Shown: positions 39,455-50,504 of the stretch, one piece after another
How the letters are laid out: every line of letters begins with the position of its first letter
Numbering within the stretch: position 1 is the first letter of the stretch
Source of the DNA: Cristatella mucedo
Lineage: Eukaryota; Bryozoa; Phylactolaemata; Cristatellidae
Length of the DNA: 64,000 bases
Direction: 5' to 3'
Assembly (NCBI GenBank): GCA_009760855.2
Contig: WPIO01000217.1
Location: forward strand, 186,001-250,000
The notes under the pieces: generated by a model
Told to the model about the DNA's origin: nothing
Databases searched by the model: none
The model's input: only the letters and a program-made list of their open reading frames with translations
Position numbers and translations under genes: made by a program

Positions 39455-41495
39455 CTATTAAGTTTATTGCTTCTTGTCACAGTTTATACTCTCTCCTCTT
39501 TGCCGATGTGGTCGCCAAGCACAATCTAGGCTTTCACTGCTGTGCAGGTGACACTCAGTTGTACCTTTGCTTTGATGTAATGTAATGTATCTCCGTCAGT
39601 AACTCCACAAAGTCATAAAGACCATGTGGGTGTTACGCAGGAGAGTTTTGTATAGCGCACTCACAGCCTAAGCGGCTTTCGGTACGCATTCGGTAGCCAA
39701 CAGACTTCGTCTCACGCAACAAAGAAAAAGTGGGAAGCATAGCAGAGTTAAGAGAGCAGTTGAGGTAGTGAGTAGCATAGAAGTAGCAGTTCAGGACCGC
39801 TGAAAAAGATGTGCCATAGTCGGCAGTTGGAGAGTAGATGTCGTTACGTAAGAATTGTGGAAGCGAGTTCCACAGTCTAGGACCTGCAGAGCTAAAGCCT
39901 CTGTTGCCAACTGTCTTTAAGCGGAGGAATGGGACAGCTAATTTATTGTCCACACAGGACCTGAGGGCACGAACAGACTGAAACTGATGCAGCAGTTCAG
40001 CTAGGTATGAAGGAGCCAAGCCATGGCGGGCCTTGTGGGTCAGCGTAAGAACTTTGCTTTGTATCCTTTGCTCAACCGGCAACCATTCTAGCTCTTTCAG
40101 CAAAGGAGACACGTGCTCAAACCGCTGGGACCTGAAGACCAGCCTTGCAGCCATATTCATAGTCAGCTGTAGTGGCATAATAGCTTTCTTTGGCAGCCCA
40201 GCCAAAAGGGAATTACAATAATCAAGTCGAGACAGAACTAAAGAGCTAGTTAAATTTTTTACAAGCCACTGTGGGAGACAGCTTCTAATCTTGGATAGGG
40301 ATCGGATGTGATGGCTAGCTGTAGAGGCAGTCTTCTGAATGAAGCTTTTGAAATTGAGGCAGCTGTCGAACACGACACCTAGATTACGAGCACGTGGTGA
40401 AGGTCGCACAATAGCATCACCTATTAGAACAGCAAAGCCTTTTAATCCAGCCAGACGCTTAGGGTGTCCTATGAAAAGCAGTTCGGTTTTATCGTCATTT
40501 AATTTCAGGAAGTTTTCCGACATCCAGGATCGAATATCGGCAAGGCAAGCATTCAGTTTCTCAGTTGCTGCAGCAGATTCCGACGGTTTGAATGACAAAT
40601 ACAACTGAGTATCGTCAGCATAGAAGTGATATCCTATTCCATGGGCCTTAATCACTTTTCCCAGAGGTTGATACCTCCCAGCCCTCCAGCACGTCGGATT
40701 CTCTGCGCACCCTAGGTGCATGTACAGTATTAAAAGCAGTCGAATGTGGATGGCAGTAAACATTCTAAATTCAGCAACGACAATGCCAACTTACTAGTCA
40801 TGGGCAAACCAAGTGAGATTCAGTCATCGGAAAACCTGACGCTCAAAATCGGCTCTGCCAGCATACATGTCGCTGAATCTGCACGTTATCTCAAGGTGCT
40901 GCTCAAAAGCGACCTTTCATTAGACAACTACGTAAGCTCAGCTGCTAAGTCTGCCTTCTTTCAAGTGCACACCTTTTCAAAACTTTGGGCTTCCTTGCCG
41001 ACCTACACTGGCCCCCAATCAAGCAACGTATCTAATTCAAGGTTTTGTCACTTAATTTTAGGTTCCTTCGTTCTCTGGCTTCAGCCTTCGGTAATAATAC
41101 GGTAGTAATACTTCATCACCAGGCAAAGAATCTTAGAAATCGCTGTTCCGACTAGAATCGCTAAGCCATAACTCGTATAAATCTCAAAACCGTTAGGGAC
41201 CGTTCCTTTAGTTTCTATGCTCCCAAGTTCTGGAAGTTACAACCGAAGCACGTCACAGCGTTCCCTGACACGACGAAATTATAAAAGAAGCTTCAAATGC
41301 ACCCGTTGGTAGCAGAATTTAGTGAATCTTTATGATCCGTACTTCTTGTGCAGATGTCTGCTTGCACTGTGCCTGCTGCTTGCAGGTGCTATAACCAATC
41401 ATTTGATAAAGCACACAGCATCTGTATGTAAAGTGCCTAGAGAAAATTCTACTCTCTGAAGGTGCTGAAACAATTTATTACTATTATTATCCTTA
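39455..41495 (+). mobile_element. LINE-B split by the LINE-A insertion
   Basis: The left part (39455-39574) reads ADVVAKHNLGFH then GDTQLYLCF, the RT palm motif with its first Asp damaged. The right part (about 40739-41495) resumes at MWMAVN, with NANLLVMGKPS in another frame, and runs to the LINE-B 3' end with ATT repeats. The LINE-A copy sits between. About 20-30 residues at the junction are missing. Several frameshifts. Confidence 0.75.
39575..40672 (-). mobile_element. LINE-A, 5'-truncated, RT domain partly intact
   Basis: Best-preserved LINE-A copy. One uninterrupted minus-strand ORF (39633-40763, 376 codons, the first ~30 not LINE-derived) covers the RT palm motif FYADDTQLYLSF, the SENFLKLNDDKTELL block, LDYCNSLLAG and the C-terminal RLWNSLPQF region, then the 3' UTR and a TACATTACATTA-type tail at 39575. 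This is a CR1/L2-like reverse transcriptase of the Jockey superfamily. The upstream RT, endonuclease and ORF1 are missing. It is inserted into a plus-strand LINE-B. Confidence 0.85.
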
Positions 41496-41529
41496 TTATT
41501 AAGATTTAGGTATTTTCTCAGTTTGATAA

Positions 41530-42750
41530 TTTACTGAGTAAACTGCAACGGCCAACGGTCATCTAGAGAGCCTCAATGACAATGAAGGCCTGCCTCAGGG
41601 ATCTGCTCTAGATTCACCTCGTTAGCAATATAAATTTCCCCCTTAGCCAATGTATTTTTCAAGCGTAATTACATCTTGAATTTTCTTAAAGTTGGCATAC
41701 AGATGTTTTCTCGTACTTTTAGCATTTCCTGCCTCCCAAAATGTCAAACTCTCTTTGCACGTTTATAGCAGTTATAGCACGTACAGCATTTATCCTGACA
41801 TTTAAAGTTTGATCCCGAAAGCTTCTCAAATTAGCCTGTTAGGATATGACCAGCTTCTTAAAATAGAAAAACCTTGTGCTGCTTAGGAATTGGAAAGTCC
41901 AAGCGTCAAAATCGGCGCGGCGGTCAGCTAAGCTCCCTAGCTCTCTGGCCGCAATCTGAGTGTCCTCTTCCAAAATGACTTGTCGCTGAATGAATTTATG
42001 AGCTCCTCAGACAAGTCTGTCTACACGATTTCAGCTACAGGATGTGAGAATTTAAAAAAAAACTTTGGCTTGCTTAGATAAAGAAACCCAAGCCTAGCTG
42101 CTCCATCTGCAGATGAATATGTGATAATAATAGGTATACTAGTAATATGCTGCTGTATCTGTAGTTTGCCTGCATACAAGACTTCAGCAATTCGCTAGAA
42201 TGCGCCTTCATGCTTCACGAGTCACGGTTTTGCAATAAGACGCTTTTAAATAATGCAAAAGCCTGCAGCTAAGCTTGTCTGAGATCGTCGTTGTAACTGA
42301 CACGATACATTATTTTTCACTGATTTAGAATGGCTGCTCATCAACAAGGTAGACGACGTCCAGATTCTGTTGCTCAACGTTCATTCTCTTGCTTCTGCTT
42401 ATCTATCTGAATTACTTCTTTATCAGACTTTTAATCACACAACTTACTCTTGAAATTATAGTCGCTCGATTGCACCTTTAAAAGACTTCAAATTCCTTTG
42501 AGAGCGTGCTTTCAATTCCCTAAACCCATTTAGCCTAAAATTAAATACCACTGACATCACCTTACCTCCTTATTCAAGGACATTCAAAAAGGCTTAAAGA
42601 ATATACTTGTTCCTGGAAGATTTTTCTTCGTCTGAGTGAAATGTCCATTTTGTGCCGCCTGGTACTCTGAAACCGTGAATGCTATCGCTAAACTATTTTA
42701 CATCCTGTTTTGACAGAATATGACACGTATGATGCATATAAAGAGATTTG
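41530..42750 (+). mobile_element. old, highly decayed LINE-B-like copy
   Basis: Fragments GLPQGSALDS (usual GVPQGSVLGP) near 41590, DLSLNEFMSSSDKS near 41980 and LLINKVDDVQ near 42340 follow LINE-B order on the plus strand with many frameshifts. Without alignment the borders are approximate. Confidence 0.45.
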
Positions 42751-42759
42751 TGCGTTGGG

Positions 42760-43400
42760 CACTTCGCAAATGCTGTATTATTACATTTAATAATTTACCA
42801 CTGATTTTTACACCTGGGAGTAAGCTATACAGTTTATTGAGAAATTAATAAATATTTCTTAGACGTGACGCCCTAACAATAGTATGACGTCGCCCAAATA
42901 CAATAAATGAAGCCACTATTGATCATTAAAATTAGAGTCTCGAAGTCGCAGTGAAGATTACAACACACATTTTAAGTGCGCAAGATCTTTTCTGATTATT
43001 CAAAACGGAGAAAAACTTGCACAAAACATAGACTATGACTCTTGGAAGTCATTCATGATATCATGAAAAATGTTTGACACCGTATTTATTGCGTCATTTC
43101 GTACAAAAATTTAAGTATCGGAAGATTGAGCGCGAAATTTGAAAGATGTCATCGGATCATTGGCCTAGGCGTGGCAGCACAACATTCCACGAGGGTCTCA
43201 GGAAATACTAAAGGAGTAGTTACTATGGCTTTTCCTAGGCAATCACTAGTGAACATGTTTCTTAGCAAATGGTAAGCCACTTATCCTTGGCAATCAAATT
43301 TAATTCCTACCTGAACCATCAATTGCAAAGAGATGTCCAACGAAGCAAATTTATTGCCTGGAGAGAGCTGCCCTCGCTGCGGAATGCAGCTGGAAGTGTA
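42760..43400. other. AT-rich DNA without recognisable features
   Basis: No ORF, repeat or RNA gene seen. Confidence 0.4.
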
Positions 43401-43413
43401 CAATTTACTGTGT

Positions 43414-43475
43414 CAAGATACCAGGTACAAGGTACCGGATGCAAGGTACAAGATACAAGATACGAGGTGCCAAGT
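43414..43475. repeat. 7-bp tandem repeat (AAGGTAC/AAGATAC)
   Basis: Eight or more heptamers: AAGATAC, CAGGTAC, AAGGTAC, CGGATGC, AAGGTAC, AAGATAC, AAGATAC, GAGGTGC. Confidence 0.9.
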
Positions 43476-44457
43476 TTGTGTGCGTTGCTTCCATTGCCAC
43501 TCCACAAAGAATGCGTCGGGCATGAACTATTAGGCTAATTACAATCATGACTGTCCAAATTACTGCTACTGATTATAAAAGTATCAATAATAGCTCTAGG
43601 TACACATTTAAATTAGTTTTGTTGTTTCCAAGGGTAAATAATATTTTCCTAATTTTCTATAAATATAATAAATAGTAAATTACCATGGTTTTGCGAAAAA
43701 TTTGCCTCTGTATTAAGGACAATTTTTTTTGAAGTTATCCGAATCCGGTTTCGTTTTCGGGCTTGACTTGGACGTCAGACCCATACATATTCTTAAAAAG
43801 CGCGGAATCAGCAATTAATAATAGTTATAAATTTGTATCGCACCCTCGGCGAACTTAATCTCTTTTTAGCCGCCACTTCAAATATGCTGTAAAGGAAGTG
43901 CTAGCAAATGGTTAGTCGTAGCATCCAAATGTCAACAGGCGTAATATGGTTAGAGGTAACATGTACAGTGTCAGCATGTAAATACGGTTGGTGGTAGCTT
44001 GCTCAGTGTAAGCACGCATGCTAAGAGAAGCAGATGAATCTCTCGCTTCGTCTTCAATGTGATAAATTCATGGAAGATCGTGACTACTGTAGGGAGAGAG
44101 TTCCAGACATTTGCAGCATGCGATATAAAGGTGAGGTCTTCAAACGGTTTGAGGTTTGTCCGAGGTATGTCTAATCAATTTGAGACTGAATAGCGGGCGC
44201 TACAATACCTGACCTGGTCGGGAAGGAGATATGACAGGTAGGCCGGAACCAGAGAATGAAGGGACCTATTAATGAGTAACCAAACCTTAAAACCGATACG
44301 TGGATTGATTGGGAACCAGTGCAGGTTGGCGAAAAGTGATTTGGCATGGCCATTTCGGCGCTCACGACAGGTAGGTCTAGCTGCAAAAGTTTTTAACCAA
44401 CTACAAGTGCGTGATTGCGAAAATTGGTAGACCATAATATAAAAAAATATAACTCAT

Positions 44458-44590
44458 TAATATAGCGCACCAAGAGAACCTAATCTCTATTCAGGCGCTT
44501 CACACATGCCTCGGGGCTCGAGCCCATGACCTCAGCCAGACTTTGGTCGGGGCGAGCACCTTAACCGCTGGACCAAACCAACTCGGCGAT
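44458..44590 (-). mobile_element. SINE-1 (tRNA-derived, LINE-B tail)
   Basis: Minus strand: A box TGGTCCAGCGGTTAAGG, B box region GGTCATGGGCTCGAGCCC (RNA polymerase III promoter elements), a short linker, then AAGCGCCTGAATAGAGATTA and GGTTCTCTTGGTGCGC, homologous to the LINE-B 3' tail. Inserted into a LINE-B copy. Confidence 0.85.
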
Positions 44591-44939
44591 CAAGGAGTGA
44601 ATTACAGAAGTCAAGACGGAAGGTCATGAATGAGTGGACTGACATGGATTTAGTATTTTCGTATAAGAAGGCCTGAGTTTTAGCCATGTTACCTACATGA
44701 AAGGAAGAAGACTTTGCTGTGGAGTAGATGTAGTCATCTAGTGAATGGTCACTTTGAAATAGGATACTTCGATTTCGCACAGAGGCTACAGGATATGCGC
44801 TGGTAAAGCTGATTTCGAACACTTAATTTTGAAATATCCGAGTGATAATTGGTTGCCCACGACAAGTAAGCTAGTTTTATCAACATTCAATTTGATAAAG
44901 TTTGCTGCCATCCATGTGCGAATGTCATAATACATGCAG

Positions 44940-45032
44940 CAAAGGAATACAAATGTAAAGCGCCTAAAAAGAGATTAAGTTCTCTGAGGGCGTTTTATTA
45001 AGTGCATTATTATTATTATTATTAATAATACA
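44940..45032 (+). mobile_element. LINE-B 3' end (5'-truncated) inside LINE-B
   Basis: TGTAAAGCGCCTAAAAAGAG, then TTCTCTGAGGGCGTTTTATT and ATT repeats, in the orientation opposite to its host element. Confidence 0.8.
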
Positions 45033-45822
45033 GAGCATTTGACGTGCTAGAGGGCTGGGAGAAATGTGTCATCGACATAGACGTGAAAGGCTAAATTTTG
45101 ACTTGTCGATCACACCGGGAAAGGGGTGAGTAAACATTTTGAAAAGAAGCGGCTCAAGCTCGGAGCCTTGAGGCGAGACCCGTACGTAAGTATTTCATCG
45201 GACGATCTTTCCTCAACTAAATCAATACGCTGAAGTCTACCACAGTTGAGATAGGACTCGAAGCGCTGCACTGCACTGCAGCACATGTGCTGACCACGTG
45301 AATTGAGAGGCTCTCGAGAATAACTAGGTCATTGGTAACATTAAAAACTTCCGAAATATCAAGTAGAAAGACAGTAACTAATTATGCATTCATGGGAAGG
45401 TTATTATGCGCACGAAGCAAGGCTGACTCTCTGAGGTGATAAGCTCCAAATTAGAGTTAAACTTACTTGCTAGACTTAAAGTCTCACTGTAAGAGTTTAA
45501 ATGGTCCGACACAGCTCGTTTCCATATCTTTTATAGGAAATGCAGAACAAAGACTGGGTGGAAGTTGCTCAAGCTCTTTTTGTATTGCTGCTCTTTTAGT
45601 TAGTGGCCAAACTGCAGCCTCTTTGAAAGGGGCAGGAACAAGACCTGATGCTAAGGACGTATTTATTAAGCTAGTTATGCGTGGCAGGAGCTGATAAATG
45701 CATCTCAAAAGTAGGTAGACGGTAGTAGGGTATAGAGGGCTTGTCTTCTTAGATTTAGATGTGAATTTTAGGGTTAGGTCACTCGTGACAGCCTTGAATA
45801 CAGTTATTGACGTGCTAAGCGG

Positions 45823-45829
<7 letters not shown>

Positions 45830-45914
<85 letters not shown>
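45830..45914. repeat. (GA)n microsatellite
   Basis: About 85 bp pure GA. Confidence 0.98.
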
Positions 45915-45918
<4 letters not shown>

Positions 45919-45919
45919 T

Positions 45920-46880
45920 CCTGTTTTGTTGTTTCTTAGGGACAGGAGTCCAGTGGGGATAATTAATCAAGCTAGGTTAGGCGGATAGTATTCGTTTGAA
46001 GGATCAATCACTCCAGCTAAGTTCAATCAGTGGGCACCGATCGGTAGAATGTACTGCGCCCGATAAACGTCAGCCAATATGTCCTTGCTGCTGGTACTGA
46101 ATATACACGCCTTGCGCATTTAATCTCAAGATTCTCGTGTCTTTATTGGCTGTACTAGGTCCGTGCGTCAACTTAGATAGCTTGGGGAACTGGCGTTCGG
46201 TCGTTCTTTCACATTTGTGGCGGTCGATGTTCCGTTCTTTCCATGACCAGTCATCCCCACTCCGACTAGAATACAGTGACTCGCTGCTTCTAGGCCTTGA
46301 GGCCTATGCATCAAGACCTAGATTATGGTCGGTCACAGTCAGCTGGTGCACAAATATGTAGCTACGCTCAGCTGCAGTAATATTCTCAGCTACCATGCTC
46401 AGCTACTTCTCACCAATCTTACTAGCTGCCCGAAAAGATGGCGAATCGACATCACGATTCTGTCACTCCCTTCCGGCTCCCCTATCCTCTTGCAACGATC
46501 TCCCGCCGGAAGTGGTTTCCCAACGGGCTCCCTGTCGCACGTACGTGTTCCTTGAATCTTCTTGCCCGATTGTTCCTCTCGCCAAATTCAAATCTTTCTA
46601 GGACTGGTGCTTGCCGGTACTGAAACCCCAGGGTTCGGAGCTCACCACTAACTGACGAAGCTGCGTCGCCTTATTTGACGACCTTCAAAGCGGAAAGTCA
46701 CTCGCAACCTTTGCTGTCTGCACGATCAGCCAATCAGATCGTGCGTTTGCGCTCTACGATGCGAAGTGCATCGTAACCAAGGGCGAGAGCGACATGTCTT
46801 TATAGCGCCCCGATGATCCCGTCTTTCTTTGTTGATTGCTTGCTACCACAGGATTCAGTGTGTCTTACTGACTTGGGGTC
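45920..46880. other. unassigned DNA
   Basis: Short ORFs only. A segment at 46360-46600 (for example ICHDSVTPFRLP-like, SNDLPPEV) may be a decayed retroelement end, but this cannot be confirmed. Confidence 0.25.
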
Positions 46881-46899
46881 GTGCTAATAAAAATAATAA

Positions 46900-46980
46900 C
46901 AACAATAATAAGAATCAAATTGAATATAGCCTTCGGAGAAGGCTTTTCAATCTCTTTCTAGGCACTTTGAGCTACCCTTG
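46900..46980 (-). mobile_element. LINE-B-like 3' tail
   Basis: AATAATAAGAATCAAATTGA, then TCAATCTCTTTCTAGGCACTT. Other similar lone tails occur near 26865-26910 (-), 28735-28795 (+), 29848-29900 (+), 31125-31200 (-) and 32005-32060 (+). Confidence 0.6.
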
Positions 46981-47204
46981 GCCGAAAGCGTCTTCTTGTG
47001 TGCTGCTGCATGCTCGTCTAAGCATGATACACGAGTACTTTCAAGACATACAAGACATACAAGTACATACAAGAGTGTATTCGGCATACTTGTCTAGGAA
47101 CCATACCTTACTCGACGGTAACTCTTGGTTACTGTTTCTCTTGCAGCCAGTTGCAAAGTGCCCGACTAAAGATTCGGTTAACATAAATAAAGTAAATGTC
47201 AGCT

Positions 47205-47348
47205 GAATAAATGCCTGATTTATATAACGTCACAGAAGCCTTGGTGGCGATCACTCCGCTTGCATAAAGCAATTAAGATTGGCCAGTTGCCGGAATCAAA
47301 GCCTCGATCTGGGCCGCTGCGGTTGAGCATTTTAACCCTAAGCTAGGA
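47205..47348 (-). mobile_element. SINE-2
   Basis: Minus strand head TAGCTTAGGGTTAAAATGCT, B box GAGGCTTTGATTCCGGC, body GCAAGCGGAGTGATCGCC. Confidence 0.65.
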
Positions 47349-47679
47349 CACAAGTTTTCTTACGGTACTATACCAAAGACTTGTTTTATTATTATTCTTG
47401 TTGTCAATCGAATCATCGGCATGATTCTCTACCGTCGCTCGCTCAAGGGGTGCGGGAGATTTTGCCACAAGGCGGTGCTAGAATAGCAATTGTAACGTTG
47501 CTATCAGGAAAAACGGAAGTGCTTTCATTAAAGAATCGTGTGGTTGGCATCGCATCAAGCGGGAAGCAATAGAGGACGAGTCAGCTTCGTGTGCGTTGTC
47601 TGGTTAGCGCGACGCTTAAAAAGAATGACAGGACACGAAGCGGTACAATCGTTCCGATGGCTGCTCTCGGAAATCCTTC

Positions 47680-47885
47680 CGAACCAACCCCAGCTTGCCA
47701 AAACCTGTCCCACCCAACCCCTGCTTGCGAGCATCTGTCCAACACAACCCCTATTCTCATAAAAATCTGTCCGATACATCCCCTGCTCAAATAAATGTGT
47801 CTCACCCAACCACTGCTCATGTAAATCTGTCATAGCCAACCACTGCTCTCCGAAATCGGTCCGAGCCAATCCCTGTTCACAGATG
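47680..47885. repeat. 33-bp minisatellite, about six copies
   Basis: Units built on CCAACCCCTGCTT.....CTGTCC recur about every 33 bp. Being a multiple of three, the array encodes an 11-residue repeat on the minus strand (for example EQWLAMTDLHE, EQWLGETHLFE), so it shows as an ORF. Confidence 0.85.
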
Positions 47886-48099
47886 TCTATCTGGAGCCAA
47901 AACACTCGCGTTCGCTGGGGTAAGGAGTTGTGCTCTGCTGGGGGGGGGGGAGGGAGGGCTGTGCTACGCCGCTGGTCGCACGTTCGTAGCCCCTGCCCGG
48001 AGGACGAGCCCGCCAGTGCCCCGCTCCTCCGGACGGCGAGGAGCGGAAAGCGGCCCCTCGCGTACGACGCTCGACGGCGCCGTTCGTCGTTTCGCCAGA

Positions 48100-48100
<1 letters not shown>

Positions 48101-48186
<86 letters not shown>
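48101..48186. repeat. (CGG)n repeat in CpG-rich DNA
   Basis: About 28 CGG units with one GAC interruption. It codes poly-Ala, poly-Gly or poly-Arg by frame. Confidence 0.97.
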
Positions 48187-48187
<1 letters not shown>

Positions 48188-48630
48188 AGGAGGCCAAGAA
48201 TCGCTGCTTCACGACAATGGGCTCCATTTGCATCGAGCGTCAGGCGCGGGCTTTGTCTGCCCGCTGGCTGCTTCGCGGCAGGAGCAGCCATTGATTATCG
48301 ATCGCTGCCGCTCGCGCGAGCTTACTCATCGTCTCGGGCACTGCAAGATTTCCCCAACGCCGTCGAGCAAGCCGCCGCCTCCGCAGTAGGCGCGGCAGCT
48401 GCATCGGAATAGCAGTGCGTGAGTACCGCGCCCAGGTCGAGCGTCTCAGCACTAACGGCGCCGCCGCTGCTGCTGCTAGCTTGCCGTCGCCCGCACGCGA
48501 GGATGCACGGCGCATGAGCGGTAACCAATTCTCGAGCGCCGGTGTCGCCCGGTAAGGGAGCGCTGGCTTGGTCACCCAGGCTCAGGAGGCTCTTGAGCCG
48601 CCGTTGCGGGTGTGAACTTGCTCCTCCAAC

Positions 48631-48729
48631 ATGGCGCAGCTGTGCGCTGAGCAGCAGAGCCAATATTGCCAACTTGCGAGCTTATCAGATGCCAAGCGTT
48701 CGAGGAACGGCGAGAAGCTAAGGAAACGC
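48631..48729 (+). CDS. candidate first exon, unrecognised
   Basis: ATG in good context (CCAACATGGCG) opens MAQLCAEQQSQYCQLASL and runs to LRKR at a possible donor CGC|GTAAAAG. It follows the CGG-repeat GC-rich region and precedes a TA microsatellite and a SINE. Supported only by start context and composition. Confidence 0.18.
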
Positions 48730-48767
48730 GTAAAAGAACGGCGTCGCGAGCATCACGCCGCCTTCAT

Positions 48768-48831
48768 TATATATATATATATATATATATATAAATATAT
48801 ATATATATATTTATATATATATATGTATATA
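48768..48831. repeat. (TA)n microsatellite
   Basis: TA run adjoining a SINE-1 3' end. Confidence 0.95.
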
Positions 48832-48835
48832 ATTC

Positions 48836-48985
48836 ATTGGCTTAACGCCCTGAGATAAGTTAATCTCTATTCAGGCACTTCGCATGTGCCGCGGGCTCGA
48901 GCCCTCGACCTCGGCCGTCCAATACGTTCACCATGACCTTGGTCGGGGTGAGCGCCGTAACCACCGAGTTAAACCAGCGCGGCAA
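48836..48985 (-). mobile_element. SINE-1
   Basis: tRNA-like head (GGTTACGGCGCTCACCCCGA; GGTCGAGGGCTCGAGCCC) and tail GAATAGAGATTAACTTATCTC. It abuts a TA microsatellite. Confidence 0.85.
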
Positions 48986-49588
48986 CGTTGTCGGACGCGT
49001 TCGCCCGCGTCGAGTCGGCCGCGATAAGCGCTTTCGCACCCGCCGTGCCCTAGGATCCGCGCTATCGCTCGGTGCGCCATGGCGTCGGCAGCTGCTGCTG
49101 CGTCCTCGGCGGACGCGGACCGAATTGCTGTCGCACTATCAATGCGGCCAGATCTTGGAGACAACTAGAATAATAGGTCGGTTGCATAGCTTACAAGTCT
49201 TTATAGACATTAGGCCTGGGCGTCTTCTCCTTGTCGAGCGCTTGTGCAGAGCCTTCGTCTAAGCGCGATGCTTCCTCTCGTGCCCCGCTGCGATACATGC
49301 TCCTCTCAGCACGACATCTCGCTTGTTCGTCGTCTCTTCTTATCTTTCGCCCATTTTGCGCCGAGTTGCAAAAAAGCACCCGGATAGCGATTTTATTTCC
49401 GTAGGGCGCTATGAACAGATTGACTTTTTTTATTTATTCCGATTGAGCACGCTGGAGGGCGGGCTTTATTAAAAGCTCGCCGACCGCACGATCGACGCCG
49501 TGCTGCTCAGTGACCCGCTAAATTGTATTGGCGTCGGTGTATCCGAGTCATTGGTTTTTAACCTGCACGCTCCTTTGTCCGCTTCCGC

Positions 49589-49592
<4 letters not shown>

Positions 49593-49657
<65 letters not shown>
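49593..49657. repeat. (GA)n microsatellite
   Basis: Pure GA, about 65 bp. Confidence 0.97.
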
Positions 49658-49659
<2 letters not shown>

Positions 49660-49947
49660 GCGTCGCCCGCTGAAAATGCGGCTGCCCAGATCCGTCCCTG
49701 GGTCTTGGGAGCGAGCGTTGGGCCTGACGACACGGTCGTTTTCTCATGCTCCGACGTGGCTACGCGCGGAGGCTTGGCGAAGACGCCGCCGCCGCCCGAA
49801 GCTGCCTCGGTGCACGATGCCCGCCTCGACGGCCGCCACGGCCGCACTTCCGCTTCCATCTTACGGGCCGCCGCCTTCGAGGAATGCGCGCAGTCAATCT
49901 CTGTCTCTAGCCTAAAACGCGCAGTGCAATGGCTCGTACCGAAGTAG
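49660..49947 (+). other. GC-rich open frame, unrecognised
   Basis: After the GA repeat a plus-strand frame (SPAENAAAQIRPWVLG, VGPDDTVVFSCSDVATRGG, ILRAAAFEECAQSIS) stays open to a stop at 49945-49947 with fair codon bias. No splice sites or family recognised. A minus-strand ORF overlaps. Confidence 0.18.
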
Positions 49948-50000
49948 TCGGTTCAGCTGCAGTAGGCGGCGTCCTCCGGCACTTTCTGACTCCATCTTGT

Positions 50001-50060
50001 GCCCTCTGGTAGCCTCTGGTAACCTCTGGTAACCTCTGGTAACCTCTGGTGCCCTCCGGC
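50001..50060. repeat. 10-bp minisatellite (TCTGGTAACC)
   Basis: About five tandem decamers with small changes. Confidence 0.93.
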
Positions 50061-50340
50061 ACTCCCTCTAGCGGTCACTCGCCCCCTTCACGCCAGCGCC
50101 TCGACCGGAGTTGGGGAGGTGATGTGCGTTCGCCGGCGGCGGCCTCTGCGGCCGCACGTCGAAGATGGCTGCGGCGCCAATTTCTAGAGGCAAACCAGCA
50201 CGACTGGAGAAAGTGAGCCTCCAAGTTAAGCCCACAGCCGAATGCTCAGACGAACGCACGCGCTCATTCCCGCGTCTTTCAGGTGTCGTTCTTTGATCGC
50301 AGCAGTGTTTGTCGCCGGCGGAAAGGCACCAGCGACGGAC

Positions 50341-50504
50341 ATGTCGGGTAAAGCACACTCAGGTGGCGGCGGCCACAGCGGCGACAGCTGGCAGGAAGAA
50401 TCCGTGTCGCCGCAGAAGCGAAACGGCGATGCAGTCTACCAGCAGCTGGGATCTGCAGCGACGCTGCGAACCGGCACCGCCGCCGCCGGCAGCTTCTCAG
50501 TGGG
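50341..50504 (+). CDS. candidate first coding exon, unrecognised gene
   Basis: ATG (GGACATGTC) opens 54 codons beginning MSGKAHSGGGGHSGDSWQEE and ending AAAGSFSVG at a good donor, GG|GTAAGG (phase 2). It is GC-rich with a low-complexity Gly/Ser/Ala N-terminus, inside the 47.9-50.6 kb CpG-rich region. No partner exon was identified and the family is unknown. Confidence 0.3.

Larger units (their letters stand above)
43815..45720 (-). mobile_element. LINE-B copy, with nested SINE-1 and LINE-B tail
   Basis: Minus-strand LINE-B from the RT N-terminal part (LLPRITSLINTSLASGLVP at 45484-45708) through VSPQGSELEPLLF (near 45170) to the 3' UTR and conserved tail at 43830. It is interrupted by SINE-1 at 44458-44590 and a plus-strand LINE-B 3' end at 44940-45032. 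Many stops; dead. Confidence 0.75.

Noticed and set aside
47964-48294. Poly-Ala, poly-Gly and poly-Arg ORFs on both strands
   Set aside because: They are translations of the CGG repeat.
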